A stretch of DNA of 64,000 bases from Chthonomonas sp. UBA2785 (GCA_002352215.1 DEIB01000038.1:113148-177147); one strand, 5' to 3'. Positions 26,308 to 34,877 are shown, numbered from the stretch's first letter. Numbers and translations are program-made. Notes: generated from the sequence alone by a model not told the origin.

Positions 26308-27584
26308 GCGTCCCGGAACACCTCATCAATCTGCTGGGCGGCGCTGCGCAGGGCCTCGGCGGGCTTGGTTCCGTGCTGCATCACCCGGTCCATCATGTCT
26401 TGGCCGATGCGCTCCACCTGGTCGTACTTCGGCACCCGCGCGCCCCAGGGCACCCGGGCCGTGCGGGCGGCCCGCACGAAGGCCTGCTTGACTTCGGTGG
26501 TCGCCATCTTTTCGGCCACCGCCTGCCGGGCACAGATGGCAATTCCGGTGCGCTGATACTCCATCTGCGTGGCCTCGCTGGTGAAGAAGCGGATGAACTC
26601 CCATGCGTCCTCCAGGTTGCGGGCGTGCCGCCCCATGGCCAGGCCTGCTTCGTAAGCTACCGTTATGGGGTTCTCCAGGCGCGTGGGGAAAGACACCACA
26701 CCCACTTCGTCCAAGTTCACCTTAGGAGCCGAGGCCAAACCAACCAATTCCCAGTGCCCGCTCACCTTCATCGCCGAGCGGGCATTGGCAAACAGGTCCA
26801 CGCCCATGCTCGCGGCTTGGCTGAGCCGGGGCGCGACTTTATCCCGCTCCACCAAGTCGTGGAGGAACTGTACGGCTTCCACGCAGGGTTCGGCGTCAAG
26901 GTAGCCCTGCGCCCGGCGGCCATCGGGGCTTAGTACATCTCCGCCGTGGTTCCACAGCCACATGATCCAGCCCGGCATCCAGTTGGCAAACTCAAAACCG
27001 TACTGCTCGCCCTTGGTGAGGGCCCGGGCGGTGGCGCGAAAGTCTTCAAACGTCCAGCCGTCTCGGGGCTCCGGCACTCCCGCCGCCGCAAACATGGCCC
27101 GGTTGTAATAGACGAGCACCGGGTTGAAGTCCACCGGCAAGGCGTAAAGGGCATCCCCTCGCTTGGCAATCTCCACCACATTGGGGAAAAACTCTTCAAG
27201 CAGCACCCCGTTGGCGCCGTTCACAAACGGCATCAGGTCTTGCAACACGCCGTTCTCAATGAAGATGGCCGCGCTACTCGCATCCAGGGTGATGACGTCG
27301 GGCTCAGACTTCGCCACGTAGCTCAGAAGCACCTTGCGGAGGTACTCCTGCGAGCCCGGGATGTTCTCGACGCGCAAATCCACGCCGGTCGATAGCTCAA
27401 AGTCTTCGTAGAGGCCACGCACCAGGCGCATGGCGTCGCTATCGTCGCCGGGGCTGCCCCAGTTGGCGTAGCGGACCGTGCGCGCCCCGACCAAGCGGGG
27501 GCCACAGCCAGCCAGAGCCAGGGCTGCCCCCGCCGCCAGAACGGCGCGTCGGCTCAGGGCCGAAGACGTTGGCAACCCCTCCAC
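26304..27584 (-). CDS. Carbohydrate ABC transporter substrate-binding lipoprotein, probably Tat-exported
   Basis: A 426-residue extracellular solute-binding protein, family 1 (MalE/UgpB type). The N-terminus carries SRRAVLAAGAALALAGC: a twin-arginine motif leading straight into a lipobox, so export by Tat and lipidation are likely. Conserved family features include NWGSPGDDSDAMRLV, ALPVDFNPVLVYYNRAMF and WMPGWIMWLWNHGG. It heads a permease pair but no ATPase (MsmX/UgpC type) is encoded nearby, so a shared ATPase elsewhere must energise it. Start codon is GTG. Confidence 0.93.
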   Translation of the reverse strand: MEGLPTSSALSRRAVLAAGAALALAGCGPRLVGARTVRYANWGSPGDDSDAMRLVRGLYEDFELSTGVDLRVENIPGSQEYLRKVLLSYVAKSEPDVITLDASSAAIFIENGVLQDLMPFVNGANGVLLEEFFPNVVEIAKRGDALYALPVDFNPVLVYYNRAMFAAAGVPEPRDGWTFEDFRATARALTKGEQYGFEFANWMPGWIMWLWNHGGDVLSPDGRRAQGYLDAEPCVEAVQFLHDLVERDKVAPRLSQAASMGVDLFANARSAMKVSGHWELVGLASAPKVNLDEVGVVSFPTRLENPITVAYEAGLAMGRHARNLEDAWEFIRFFTSEATQMEYQRTGIAICARQAVAEKMATTEVKQAFVRAARTARVPWGARVPKYDQVERIGQDMMDRVMQHGTKPAEALRSAAQQIDEVFRDA

Positions 27585-27606
27585 GCGGTAGGTTTACCGC
27601 AAGGGT

Positions 27607-28947
27607 TTACTCTTCTTCGTCAATCATGCGCAGGAACTGCTCCACCACTTGCGGGTCGAAGTGGCTACCATTCCCTTTCTCGATGATGGCGCGGGCTTCT
27701 TCCTTCGCCATTGCGGGGCGATACGGCCGGTCGCTGGTCAGCGCATCCCATACGTCCACGACGGCGAACATACGTGCGGGCAACGGGATATCTTCGCCCG
27801 CCAAACCCACCGGATAGCCCTTGCCATCCCACCGTTCGTGGTGATAGTGCGGGATATCAATGCTCTCTTGCAAGAAGCCGATCTGCTTTAGCATGTCGTG
27901 GGCCAGCGTGGTGTGGCTGCGCATGATCTCCCACTCTTCGTCGTCCAGGGCGCCTTCCTTCATCAGGATGCGGTCGGGGATGCCGACTTTGCCGATGTCG
28001 TGGAGCAAAGCGCCGCGCCGGATGGCCGTGATCTGCCGCTCCGAGAACCCAAATCGGGCCGCCAGGCGCACTGTCAGGTCCGTCACGCGCATGGTGTGGC
28101 CTTCGGTGATCTTGTCGCGAAGGTCAATCGCGCGGGTCCAGCCGTACACCGTTTCGTCGTAAGCGCGGATGATTTCCTGGTTGGCTTGCTGCAGGCTCTC
28201 GGCGTACTTTTGCTTCTCGTTGATGAGATCAATCCGTTCGAGGATCGTAGCGGCAAACGCGGCCAGGGCGTGCAGGCCCTCCACCCGGTTTTCATCCAGC
28301 CGCCCCGTGGCCGCAAAGATAACCGGCCGCTGACCGTGGGTGCGCACGGGCACGGCCACCAGGTCGGCGTGCTCGTGTTCCCACATCACGGTGACTTGTC
28401 GTTCCAGCGCATCCGCGAGGAGTTCATCGGGGACCAAGCTATCTTGGCCCGCCAAAACGCGCCATTCGCCATCGTGGAAGGCCACCATGGCCGCCCCGGA
28501 AAGCTGATACCAGCGGCGCACGACATCGTTCATCACAATGCCGACTTGAGCTTCATCCTTGGCCACGGCCAAGAGCTCGGCGGCATGACCCAAACCCACA
28601 AGAAGGCGCGCATCCACTTGGTGCCCCTCGTTCTCTTGGGTCAATGGCATGAGGGCCGGACGCAGGGCGATCATGTAGGTGGGGTTGGCCCCGGCGTTCG
28701 CAATCAGCTCCAGATCCCACAGGCGGCCGGCTTGGTCGTGCCACAGACCCCCTTGGCCGCGCACCATGCTTCGCCAAGGTTCGCCGTCATTCCGCAACAT
28801 TTCCTCGCGGAATGTCTGCGCGGTGACATCGTCCATAAACAGAACATCCCCGTGGGCGCTGCATAAAATGCGATGCACGGGTTGTCGCTCGACCCGTGCG
28901 GGGGAAACCCCATCGGGCTCAGGGAATGATGATCCCTCGTTCCACAT
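27607..28947 (-). CDS. HD-GYP domain cyclic-di-GMP phosphodiesterase-like protein
   Basis: A protein of about 446 residues. The N-terminal half contains a PAS-like segment and a GAF-like sensor region; the C-terminal half is an HD-GYP domain with HTMRVTDL, GALLHDIGKVGIPDRIL and the diagnostic HHERWDGKGYP, so metal binding and hydrolysis of cyclic di-GMP are likely. A helix between them (LINEKQKYAESLQQANQEI) looks like a coiled-coil linker. The ATG giving MWNEGSSFPEP was chosen; a longer reading from GTG at 29004 would run through a perfect palindrome between this gene and its divergent neighbour. Confidence 0.9.
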   Translation of the reverse strand: MWNEGSSFPEPDGVSPARVERQPVHRILCSAHGDVLFMDDVTAQTFREEMLRNDGEPWRSMVRGQGGLWHDQAGRLWDLELIANAGANPTYMIALRPALMPLTQENEGHQVDARLLVGLGHAAELLAVAKDEAQVGIVMNDVVRRWYQLSGAAMVAFHDGEWRVLAGQDSLVPDELLADALERQVTVMWEHEHADLVAVPVRTHGQRPVIFAATGRLDENRVEGLHALAAFAATILERIDLINEKQKYAESLQQANQEIIRAYDETVYGWTRAIDLRDKITEGHTMRVTDLTVRLAARFGFSERQITAIRRGALLHDIGKVGIPDRILMKEGALDDEEWEIMRSHTTLAHDMLKQIGFLQESIDIPHYHHERWDGKGYPVGLAGEDIPLPARMFAVVDVWDALTSDRPYRPAMAKEEARAIIEKGNGSHFDPQVVEQFLRMIDEEE

Positions 28948-28981
28948 CCTTATTCGTAACCTTCCTGGTATTCGGATTGCT

Positions 28982-29013
28982 CTTTGCATCCGTGCAAAGG
29001 GCACCGCTAGTAT
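28982..29013 (+). promoter_or_regulatory. Candidate promoter overlapped by an 18-bp palindrome
   Basis: CTTTGCA-TCCG-TGCAAAG (28982-28999) is a perfect inverted repeat in the region between two divergent genes. It overlaps TTGCAT (28984-28989), which with TAGTAT (29008-29013) and an 18-bp spacer would form a plus-strand promoter. A repressor bound here would block that promoter. Confidence 0.45.
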
Positions 29014-29037
29014 GCACGAAGTCGGTAGCCTTTGTGC

Positions 29038-29874
29038 GTGATTTGGCGGCCATCACGGCGATTTGGTGGGGTTTTTGGAGTTTCTGACCTTCTTTTCCGT
29101 GACAGTTTTGGCCAACGGGTGCTGATTGACGCCGATGGCGAACTCTATTGCCCACCGCAGGCTGACCTAGAGTTTGAAGGGTTTCCCGATTACCTGCGAG
29201 TTACCGCCCCACTTGGCTGGAAGGGCGAAATCTATGGTTGGGACGGAGGAATGCCGCCAAGCCTTGATGAGATCCATCAAGTCTCCGAAATCCAAGGGCC
29301 AGGCTGGTGGGTGGAGGGCTCCGTAGTCACCCTCGATCAGCCTCACCAGGTTCAGTTAGCGTTTCCTCATGCTCCGATTCCCTTTCACCTGGGCGCCCAA
29401 GGTGAAGGGCATGCGGTGGCTATCCCCCATGCCAGATTGGAAGTCTTGCAAGATTGGTCACCGACTGACCCCGAAGCCGCCCGTGCCCACGGTTGGCAAG
29501 TGCGCAATGCCAGTCGCGTCGTAGACCTCGCATCCACGTTTGGGGAGGGGACCGAACTGACCGCCCCCACCCTTAGCCACCTCAACACGGCCACCTGGGC
29601 AGTTGATATCCCAGAAGGCACCCAGGGCCTTGTCATTCGCAAACGATTCGATCAGTTTCATGGCCGACAGCGGGCACGGGTCTTGCTCAATGACGAGTTC
29701 TGGGGTTGGTGGTGCGAACCCGCCGAGGACCGAACCCACCGCTGGGCGTGGGGGTTTGTCGCCCTTCCCTGGCCCGCCCACTTCCCGCACGGCCGGGTGA
29801 CGATTGGCATCGACCCGCCGGCGGGTACGCCCTTGTGGTCGGTCAGCCACCTGACTGTCCACGCCGTGATGTGA
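29038..29874 (+). CDS. DUF2961-like beta-sandwich protein
   Basis: A protein of about 278 residues with no signal peptide. Its last 90 residues (LVIRKRFDQFHGRQRARVLL, LNDEFWGWWCEPAEDRTHRW) closely resemble the C-terminal beta-sandwich of DUF2961 proteins, which are linked to glycan breakdown, but the usual N-terminal half is replaced by an unrelated about 150-residue region. I cannot assign a reaction. GTG at 29038 is the best available start; TTG at 29032 is possible, and neither has a clear ribosome site. Confidence 0.6.
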   Translation: MIWRPSRRFGGVFGVSDLLFRDSFGQRVLIDADGELYCPPQADLEFEGFPDYLRVTAPLGWKGEIYGWDGGMPPSLDEIHQVSEIQGPGWWVEGSVVTLDQPHQVQLAFPHAPIPFHLGAQGEGHAVAIPHARLEVLQDWSPTDPEAARAHGWQVRNASRVVDLASTFGEGTELTAPTLSHLNTATWAVDIPEGTQGLVIRKRFDQFHGRQRARVLLNDEFWGWWCEPAEDRTHRWAWGFVALPWPAHFPHGRVTIGIDPPAGTPLWSVSHLTVHAVM

Positions 29875-29923
29875 AATCCGCCCCGGATCGTGGAATAACG
29901 CCAGTAGGAGGGCGTTGCCCCTT

Positions 29924-30379
29924 ATGATCGGGTCTATCGGCTACGGAATCGCGTGCATTGTGGCGGGATGTCTCTTGACATTCCTCATTTCCCTATTCCG
30001 GCCTATCCGGCAAGTGGACTCGTTCAAGGCGCCTTACTGGATTTTTGGACTGGCACTGGCAGTAGGTGTGTTGCCTTACGCGGTCGCCGAATTCTTCACC
30101 CGCCAGCATGGTCAAGCGATGGCCAGTGCCGTTGAAGATGCCTCCATCGACGCTGAAATTGGTGGCAAGGTGGACTATTTCAAAGTCCTTTGGGTGAAGG
30201 ACAACAAGGCGCGAGTGATCTTCACCGCCGACGAACTCAACGAGTTTGGTACTAAGGAGCGCACCGTGGTGGCAACGACCTTGGTGAAGGAAAAGAACGC
30301 GTGGGTGGCCGACGACTACAACATTGTCACCAGCTACCAGCGCAAGAAAGACCACACCACCTTCCCGCCCTACTGGTAG
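29924..30379 (+). CDS. Small membrane protein of unknown function
   Basis: A 151-residue protein with two N-terminal membrane helices (GIACIVAGCLLTFLISLF and YWIFGLALAVGVLPYAV) and a polar C-terminal domain of about 95 residues (KVDYFKVLWVKDNKARVIFT). No family recognised. ATG was chosen with AGGAGG twelve bases upstream; a TTG three codons earlier is too close to it. Confidence 0.6.
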   Translation: MIGSIGYGIACIVAGCLLTFLISLFRPIRQVDSFKAPYWIFGLALAVGVLPYAVAEFFTRQHGQAMASAVEDASIDAEIGGKVDYFKVLWVKDNKARVIFTADELNEFGTKERTVVATTLVKEKNAWVADDYNIVTSYQRKKDHTTFPPYW

Positions 30380-30405
30380 GCCCCCGCGAGGGGTAAGTTC
30401 GTGCG

Positions 30406-30828
30406 GTGACCCTGCGGGAGATCCTGCACGCCCATATCCCCACCCTGACGCCGGAGAGCACCGTGCGCGACGCGGTGGACAAAATGGACATCTATCAGTT
30501 CCCCGCCCTGGTGGTGGTGGATGAGAATCTCCAACCCAAAGCAGTCATCACGGAAGGTGATTTGGCCCGGGCCGTGGTGCAGCGCGGTCATCTCTCGCAG
30601 CTCGGCACCGAATTGGTGTGGCCTTATGCCAGCAAAGACCCGGTCACGATGCCTGCAGAACGTGAAGTCAGCGACGCCTTGCATGAGATGCTCAGCCGTG
30701 GCCTTACGATTTTGCCGGTCACTGATGAAGATCGTCTAGCCGGAGTCGTGCTCCGGGTCGATCTCATGCAGGCCATCCTGATGGATGCGGCCGAACCCTT
30801 TGCTGATCCTGCCCACGGGACTTCGTAA
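30406..30828 (+). CDS. Tandem CBS-domain protein
   Basis: A 140-residue protein made of two CBS domains and little else: the first around HIPTLTPESTVRDAVDKM to VVVDENLQPKAVITEGDLA, the second around PVTMPAEREVSDALHEML to ILPVTDEDRLAGVVLRVDLM. Paired CBS domains form a Bateman module that binds adenine nucleotides. What it regulates is unknown. Start is GTG, with TAAGTT six bases upstream (leaderless type). Confidence 0.85.
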   Translation: MTLREILHAHIPTLTPESTVRDAVDKMDIYQFPALVVVDENLQPKAVITEGDLARAVVQRGHLSQLGTELVWPYASKDPVTMPAEREVSDALHEMLSRGLTILPVTDEDRLAGVVLRVDLMQAILMDAAEPFADPAHGTS

Positions 30829-30845
30829 ATCTAACTGAAAACCTC

Positions 30846-31298
30846 ATGATTGCCGTTGGCCAACCGTTCCCCGATTTCTCCCTCGCTGACCAAGATGGAA
30901 ATGTCCACACGCTGAGTTCCTTTGCAGGGGCGCCGGTGGTCTTCTACTTCTATCCCAAGGACGACACCTCGGGCTGCACGACGGAAGCCTGTGAATTCCG
31001 CAACGAGATTCCGAACCTCGGCGACATTCGTGTGGTGGGCGTAAGTCCGGACTCGGTGAAGTCGCACCGCAAGTTCGCGGATAAGTACGAATTGAACTTC
31101 ACCCTCCTCGCCGACCCGGAGAAGGAACTCCTGGAAGCCGTGGGGATTTGGGTGGAAAAGAGCATGTACGGCAAGAAGTACATGGGTGTGGAGCGCACCA
31201 CTGTTGCGGTGGATGCCAAGGGAGTGGTGACGCACGTGTGGAACAAGGTGAAGCCCGCCGGCCACGCCGCAGAAGTCTTGGCCAAGCTCCGGTCTTAG
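30846..31298 (+). CDS. bcp: Thioredoxin-dependent thiol peroxidase (Bcp/PrxQ)
   Basis: A 150-residue peroxiredoxin that reduces hydroperoxides. The peroxidatic Cys is C44 and the resolving Cys C49 in DDTSGCTTEACEFRN, the CX4C arrangement of the atypical 2-Cys BCP/PrxQ group. The catalytic Thr and a downstream Arg (GVERTTVAVD) are conserved. It lies 38 bases before panB. Confidence 0.95.
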   Translation: MIAVGQPFPDFSLADQDGNVHTLSSFAGAPVVFYFYPKDDTSGCTTEACEFRNEIPNLGDIRVVGVSPDSVKSHRKFADKYELNFTLLADPEKELLEAVGIWVEKSMYGKKYMGVERTTVAVDAKGVVTHVWNKVKPAGHAAEVLAKLRS

Positions 31299-31336
31299 GG
31301 CCGAACGGCCAACCCCTCGGTACACTTGAGTCGTCC

Positions 31337-32122
31337 ATGCCTAACCAGGTGACCATTCGCGACCTTCGCAAGCTCAAGGCGGCAGGCACCCCTATCGTTT
31401 GCGTTACCGCTTACGATCAACTCACGGCAACATTGGCCGAACGAGCCGAAGTGGACCTGGTTTTGGTGGGAGACTCCTTGGGCAATGTGGTGCAGGGCAA
31501 ACCCACCACCTTGCCGGTGACCATGGCCGAGATGGTCTATCACACCGAGATCGTAGCGCGGCTGACCCAGCGCGCATTGGTGGTGGCCGATTTGCCCTTT
31601 GGCAGCTACGGTGGTGATCCGCATCTAGCATTCGAGAATGCAGTGGCACTGATGAAGGCCGGCGCTCATGCTGTAAAGCTGGAAGGCCCTTACGTTGATC
31701 TGATTCGGTCACTCGTACAAGCCGGGATTCCGGTCATGGGTCACCTTGGCTTTACTCCGCAATCTGTCCATGCCTTTGGGGGCTTTCGGGTGCAAGGGCG
31801 CGGCGAGGCTGGCGAACGAATCACCGAAGACGCGCTGGCACTGCAGGAAGCAGGGGCGTTTGCGATCGTCCTTGAACTCATGCCGGCCGAAGTGGCTTCG
31901 TCCATCACCGAAAAACTCGATGTGCCGACCATTGGCATTGGAGCTGGGGCCGAATGTGATGGCCAGATTCAGGTGATTCACGATGCCCTCGGGCTCGGGG
32001 ATTTCAAACCGAAGCACGCGAAGACTTTTGTGGAGGGCCTCGATTTGCTGAGCGAAGGGTTGCGATCCTACAGTCGTGAGGTTCGCGCGAAATCCTTCCC
32101 CACCGACGAGCACTCCGCGTGA
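31337..32122 (+). CDS. panB: 3-methyl-2-oxobutanoate hydroxymethyltransferase
   Basis: A 261-residue enzyme that transfers a hydroxymethyl group from 5,10-methylene-THF to alpha-ketoisovalerate, the first step to pantothenate. Conserved motifs include CVTAYDQLTATLAE, LVGDSLGNVVQG (metal-binding Asp), LPFGSYG, HLGFTPQSVHAFGGF and GIGAGAECDGQIQVIHD. The ATG at MPNQVTIRDL gives the family-length product. The downstream panC start overlaps its stop by four bases. The folate cofactor links it to glyA. Confidence 0.97.
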   Translation: MPNQVTIRDLRKLKAAGTPIVCVTAYDQLTATLAERAEVDLVLVGDSLGNVVQGKPTTLPVTMAEMVYHTEIVARLTQRALVVADLPFGSYGGDPHLAFENAVALMKAGAHAVKLEGPYVDLIRSLVQAGIPVMGHLGFTPQSVHAFGGFRVQGRGEAGERITEDALALQEAGAFAIVLELMPAEVASSITEKLDVPTIGIGAGAECDGQIQVIHDALGLGDFKPKHAKTFVEGLDLLSEGLRSYSREVRAKSFPTDEHSA

Positions 32123-32970
32123 AAGTTTTCTATTCGGTCTCGGAGTTTCGGTCTTGGGAGAACCAACTCCCGGTGATCTTTGTGCCCACCATGGGAGCCT
32201 TGCACGAGGGACACGCCTCCTTGATGCGTGCCGCTCGCAGACCTGGTTTTGCCTCGGTGGTAAGCATCTTTGTGAACCCCACTCAGTTCGGGCCGAACGA
32301 AGATTTCTCGAAATACCCCCGGACGCTAGACGCAGATTTAGAAGTTTGTCGGCAACATGGCGTTGATGCCGTCTTAGTCCCCGAAGTAGTAGACATTTAT
32401 CCAGTAAACGACGCAACCATGGTAAAGGTTGGCGGCGTTGCAGAGCCCTATGAAGGTGCGTTTCGCCCCAGTCACTTTGACGGCGTGGCCACTGTGGTGC
32501 TCAAGCTTTTCAACATCGTGCAGCCCGCAGTGGCGTGCTTTGGCCAAAAGGATCTGCAACAGTGTGCGGTGATTCAGCAAATGGTTCGCGATCTCGCCGT
32601 ACCCGTGTCCATTGAAGTCCTGCCCACGATGCGGGAGGATGATGGTCTGGCGCTTTCCAGCCGAAACCGCTACCTTTCGACCGAGTCGCGAGCGAAGGCC
32701 GCCTACCTACCTCATGTCCTCAAGGAGTGTTTGCGCTCCATCTCCCAAGGACTGGATGTGCCCAAAATCCTTGACAGTTCTTCCCAAGCACTTGCAAACA
32801 ACGGCTTTGAAGTTCAATACCTGGCCTGGATTGACCCCCTGACTTTTGAACCTCAAGCTAAATTTGACCCCCGGTTCCGGCTGGTTGTGGCGGCCAAATT
32901 CGAAGGAGTCCGACTAATTGATAACATTGGGCTTCAGGATTTAGACCTTGTATCGATAGAGAAGGCTTGA
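32119..32970 (+). CDS. panC: Pantothenate synthetase (pantoate-beta-alanine ligase)
   Basis: A 283-residue ATP-dependent ligase that joins pantoate and beta-alanine. The HIGH-like PTMGALHEGHASLM motif, VSIFVNPTQFGPNEDF, FGQKDLQQ and a KMSKS-equivalent ALSSRNRYLS segment are present and length is typical. It starts at GTG overlapping panB. A strong promoter for the next gene is buried in its last codons. Confidence 0.97.
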   Translation: MKVFYSVSEFRSWENQLPVIFVPTMGALHEGHASLMRAARRPGFASVVSIFVNPTQFGPNEDFSKYPRTLDADLEVCRQHGVDAVLVPEVVDIYPVNDATMVKVGGVAEPYEGAFRPSHFDGVATVVLKLFNIVQPAVACFGQKDLQQCAVIQQMVRDLAVPVSIEVLPTMREDDGLALSSRNRYLSTESRAKAAYLPHVLKECLRSISQGLDVPKILDSSSQALANNGFEVQYLAWIDPLTFEPQAKFDPRFRLVVAAKFEGVRLIDNIGLQDLDLVSIEKA

Positions 32971-32995
32971 CATTACAAAAAGTAAGTGTTATATT
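32967..32995 (+). promoter_or_regulatory. Near-consensus sigma-70-type promoter inside the panC stop region
   Basis: TTGACA and TATATT are separated by exactly 17 bases. The -35 box overlaps the panC TGA stop codon. Expected start near 33002 gives a leader of about 35 bases with a GAAGAGG ribosome site. Confidence 0.8.
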
Positions 32996-33036
32996 GGAGA
33001 TCGTTTCCTCCGCAACTAGGAAGAGGAATGATTGCC

Positions 33037-33447
33037 ATGGCTAAATCGCTTGAACAAATCAAAGCTGCCCTTAAGCTTCGTGCTGAAGGCAAGAGCAAGC
33101 AGCTCACGCTTCGTCTCGGTGTCAAGAAGTATGTGCTTCCCTTCGACGTCCGCTTGATCCAGCGCGACAACCACATCTTCGTTCACATTCCGCCCTCGGC
33201 TGAAATCTTCGAGATCGAAAGCGACGGCCTCAAGATGATCACCGATGCAGGCGAAGCTGAAGCCGCGGCCAAGGTTCTCCGCCGCAGCCGCAAGCGCAAG
33301 GCCACGGGTGGTAGCACCAAGGCCGCTCCGGTGGAAGTCCCCGCCAAGCTGGCCGCTGCTCTCGCCGAAATCCCGGCCGGTTACAAGCTCGGCCTCGACC
33401 GCCAAGGCAATCCGCGCCTCGTCAAGACGCGCAAGCGCCGCAAGTAA
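33037..33447 (+). CDS. Small basic protein of unknown function
   Basis: A 136-residue protein with many Lys and Arg residues, a globular N-terminal part (LTLRLGVKKYVLPFDVRL and NHIFVHIPPSAEIFEI), an Ala/Lys-rich linker (KATGGSTKAAPVEVP) and an extremely basic end (LVKTRKRRK). It is not a ribosomal protein I recognise. The very strong promoter, good ribosome site and following terminator suggest an abundant product, perhaps a nucleic-acid- or nucleoid-binding protein. ATG at 33037 was preferred to one nine bases earlier because GAAGAGG is at proper distance only for the former. Confidence 0.7.
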   Translation: MAKSLEQIKAALKLRAEGKSKQLTLRLGVKKYVLPFDVRLIQRDNHIFVHIPPSAEIFEIESDGLKMITDAGEAEAAAKVLRRSRKRKATGGSTKAAPVEVPAKLAAALAEIPAGYKLGLDRQGNPRLVKTRKRRK

Positions 33448-33466
33448 GCCCTCTGCGGCCCCTCTC

Positions 33467-33509
33467 TATGCTCCCAAGTGCCCTCGTGGCCTTGGGGGCA
33501 TAATGTTTG
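33467..33509 (+). terminator. Terminator after the small basic protein gene
   Basis: TATGCTCCCAAG pairs with CTTGGGGGCATA (twelve pairs, one G-U) around a 12-base loop, followed by a short T-rich run. It isolates the strongly expressed basic gene from the tRNA. Confidence 0.7.
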
Positions 33510-33519
33510 TCTAGTTGAT

Positions 33520-33594
33520 GCCGCCATAGCTCAGTGGTAGAGCGCCCGCCTTGTAAGCGGATGGTCGTCGGTTCAAGTCCGTCTGGCGGCTCCA
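33520..33594 (+). tRNA. tRNA-Thr (anticodon TGT)
   Basis: A 75-base cloverleaf with encoded CCA. The seven-base acceptor GCCGCCA pairs with TGGCGGC, the D stem is GCTC/GAGC, the anticodon loop is CTTGTAA (anticodon TGT, reading ACA/ACG), and the T loop is TTCAAGT. There is one T-T mismatch in the T stem and a C-A pair at the base of the anticodon stem. Confidence 0.95.
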
Positions 33595-33607
33595 GATTAA
33601 GCTTCGA

Positions 33608-34873
33608 TTAAGCTTCGTCGTACGCCGGATCCTGCATGTGCCAGGTTTGAATCCAGCCCCACACACTCCAGGCGAGGAGAATGCCGCCTCCCGAAGCAAG
33701 GGCCGCATTGATCCCAAAGCGGTCAGCCACCCAGCCAAAGATCAGGATGCCCGCCGGCGCTACGCCCGAAACTGCCCACATGTGCATGGCAAGAGCTCGG
33801 CCTCGCAAGTGGGCCGGGGCAATGAGCTGAAACAGCGTGTTCGAGGTGTTGAACTGCATGATCGTGCCCATGCCGCATATCGCCAAGCACACCATGGCGA
33901 TGGCCTGATTGGGGGCCCATGCCAGAAGACAAAGGGCGATCGCGACCATGGACATCGCCACTCGGACAATCGTGAATTTCACGGGTCGCCCGCTAATGGT
34001 GCTCACGAGCAAGAGCCCGACCACGGCCCCGACGCCAATAGCGGTAAAGAGGTTTCCGAGACCATTCGCCTGCAACCCGAGCTTGGTTTTGGCGATCGCG
34101 GCCATCAGGCCGAGATAGAAGACGCCAAACACGCTGGTCGCCGCTTCTAAGAGAAAGATGGTGCGCAAGCGATGCTCACGGAATACGTACCGGAACCCTT
34201 CCGCTACGAGATCGCGGATCGGTTGCGGTTCTTTGATCATCGGCCCGAGGTCTGCTCGGATCATGTTCACGGCGGCAATCAGGAACGCAAAGCTCAACCC
34301 GTTCACCCAGAACGCGTAGGCCGGACCGAACTTGGCAAGAATCACACCCCCGATGGCCGGACCCGCCACACGCGCAAAGTTAAACGTCAGCGCCTGAGTG
34401 GGGATCGCCGCCGGCAGAACCTCCACGGGTACCGACTGCCGCACAATCGATTGCCTCGCGGGCATTTCCATCGTGCTCACGAAGCCGCCCACGAGCGAGA
34501 CCACGACCAAATGCCAATAGGCGGCAAAGTGGAAGTAGGTGGCAAACCCCAAAAAGAGCGGACCGATGGCGCTGATGATCATCATCAGGGTCAGCAGTTT
34601 CCGGCGGTCGAGCATGTCCACGTACGCCCCCATCAACGGGCCAAGGAACGACACCGGTGCCATCCCGCAGAACGAGACAAAGGCCAGCATGAAGGGGTCA
34701 TCGTTGGTCAGGCCGTAGGCCAGCCAATCTTGGGCGGTGCGCTGCACCCATGACCCAGTGAAGGACAGCAGCGACCCCAACCAAAGGATGCGAAAGTTGA
34801 AGTGGCTAAGTGCCTGGATGGCAGGAATCTTTCTCCATCCGCGCAGAGGGATGGGCTCCGCGGGATTCGCCAT
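33608..34873 (-). CDS. MFS transporter, EntS-like
   Basis: A 421-residue major facilitator with about twelve membrane helices. The DRR motif in loop 2-3 (MGAYVDMLDRRKLLTLMMI) and the N-terminal FRILWLGSLLSFTGSWVQRTAQDWL segment are typical of the MFS_3/enterobactin-exporter-like group, suggesting efflux of a small molecule. TAGACT lies exactly six bases before the ATG, within the last codons of the upstream gene, so it may have a leaderless transcript of its own. Confidence 0.9.
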   Translation of the reverse strand: MANPAEPIPLRGWRKIPAIQALSHFNFRILWLGSLLSFTGSWVQRTAQDWLAYGLTNDDPFMLAFVSFCGMAPVSFLGPLMGAYVDMLDRRKLLTLMMIISAIGPLFLGFATYFHFAAYWHLVVVSLVGGFVSTMEMPARQSIVRQSVPVEVLPAAIPTQALTFNFARVAGPAIGGVILAKFGPAYAFWVNGLSFAFLIAAVNMIRADLGPMIKEPQPIRDLVAEGFRYVFREHRLRTIFLLEAATSVFGVFYLGLMAAIAKTKLGLQANGLGNLFTAIGVGAVVGLLLVSTISGRPVKFTIVRVAMSMVAIALCLLAWAPNQAIAMVCLAICGMGTIMQFNTSNTLFQLIAPAHLRGRALAMHMWAVSGVAPAGILIFGWVADRFGINAALASGGGILLAWSVWGWIQTWHMQDPAYDEA

Positions 34874-34877
34874 GAAT

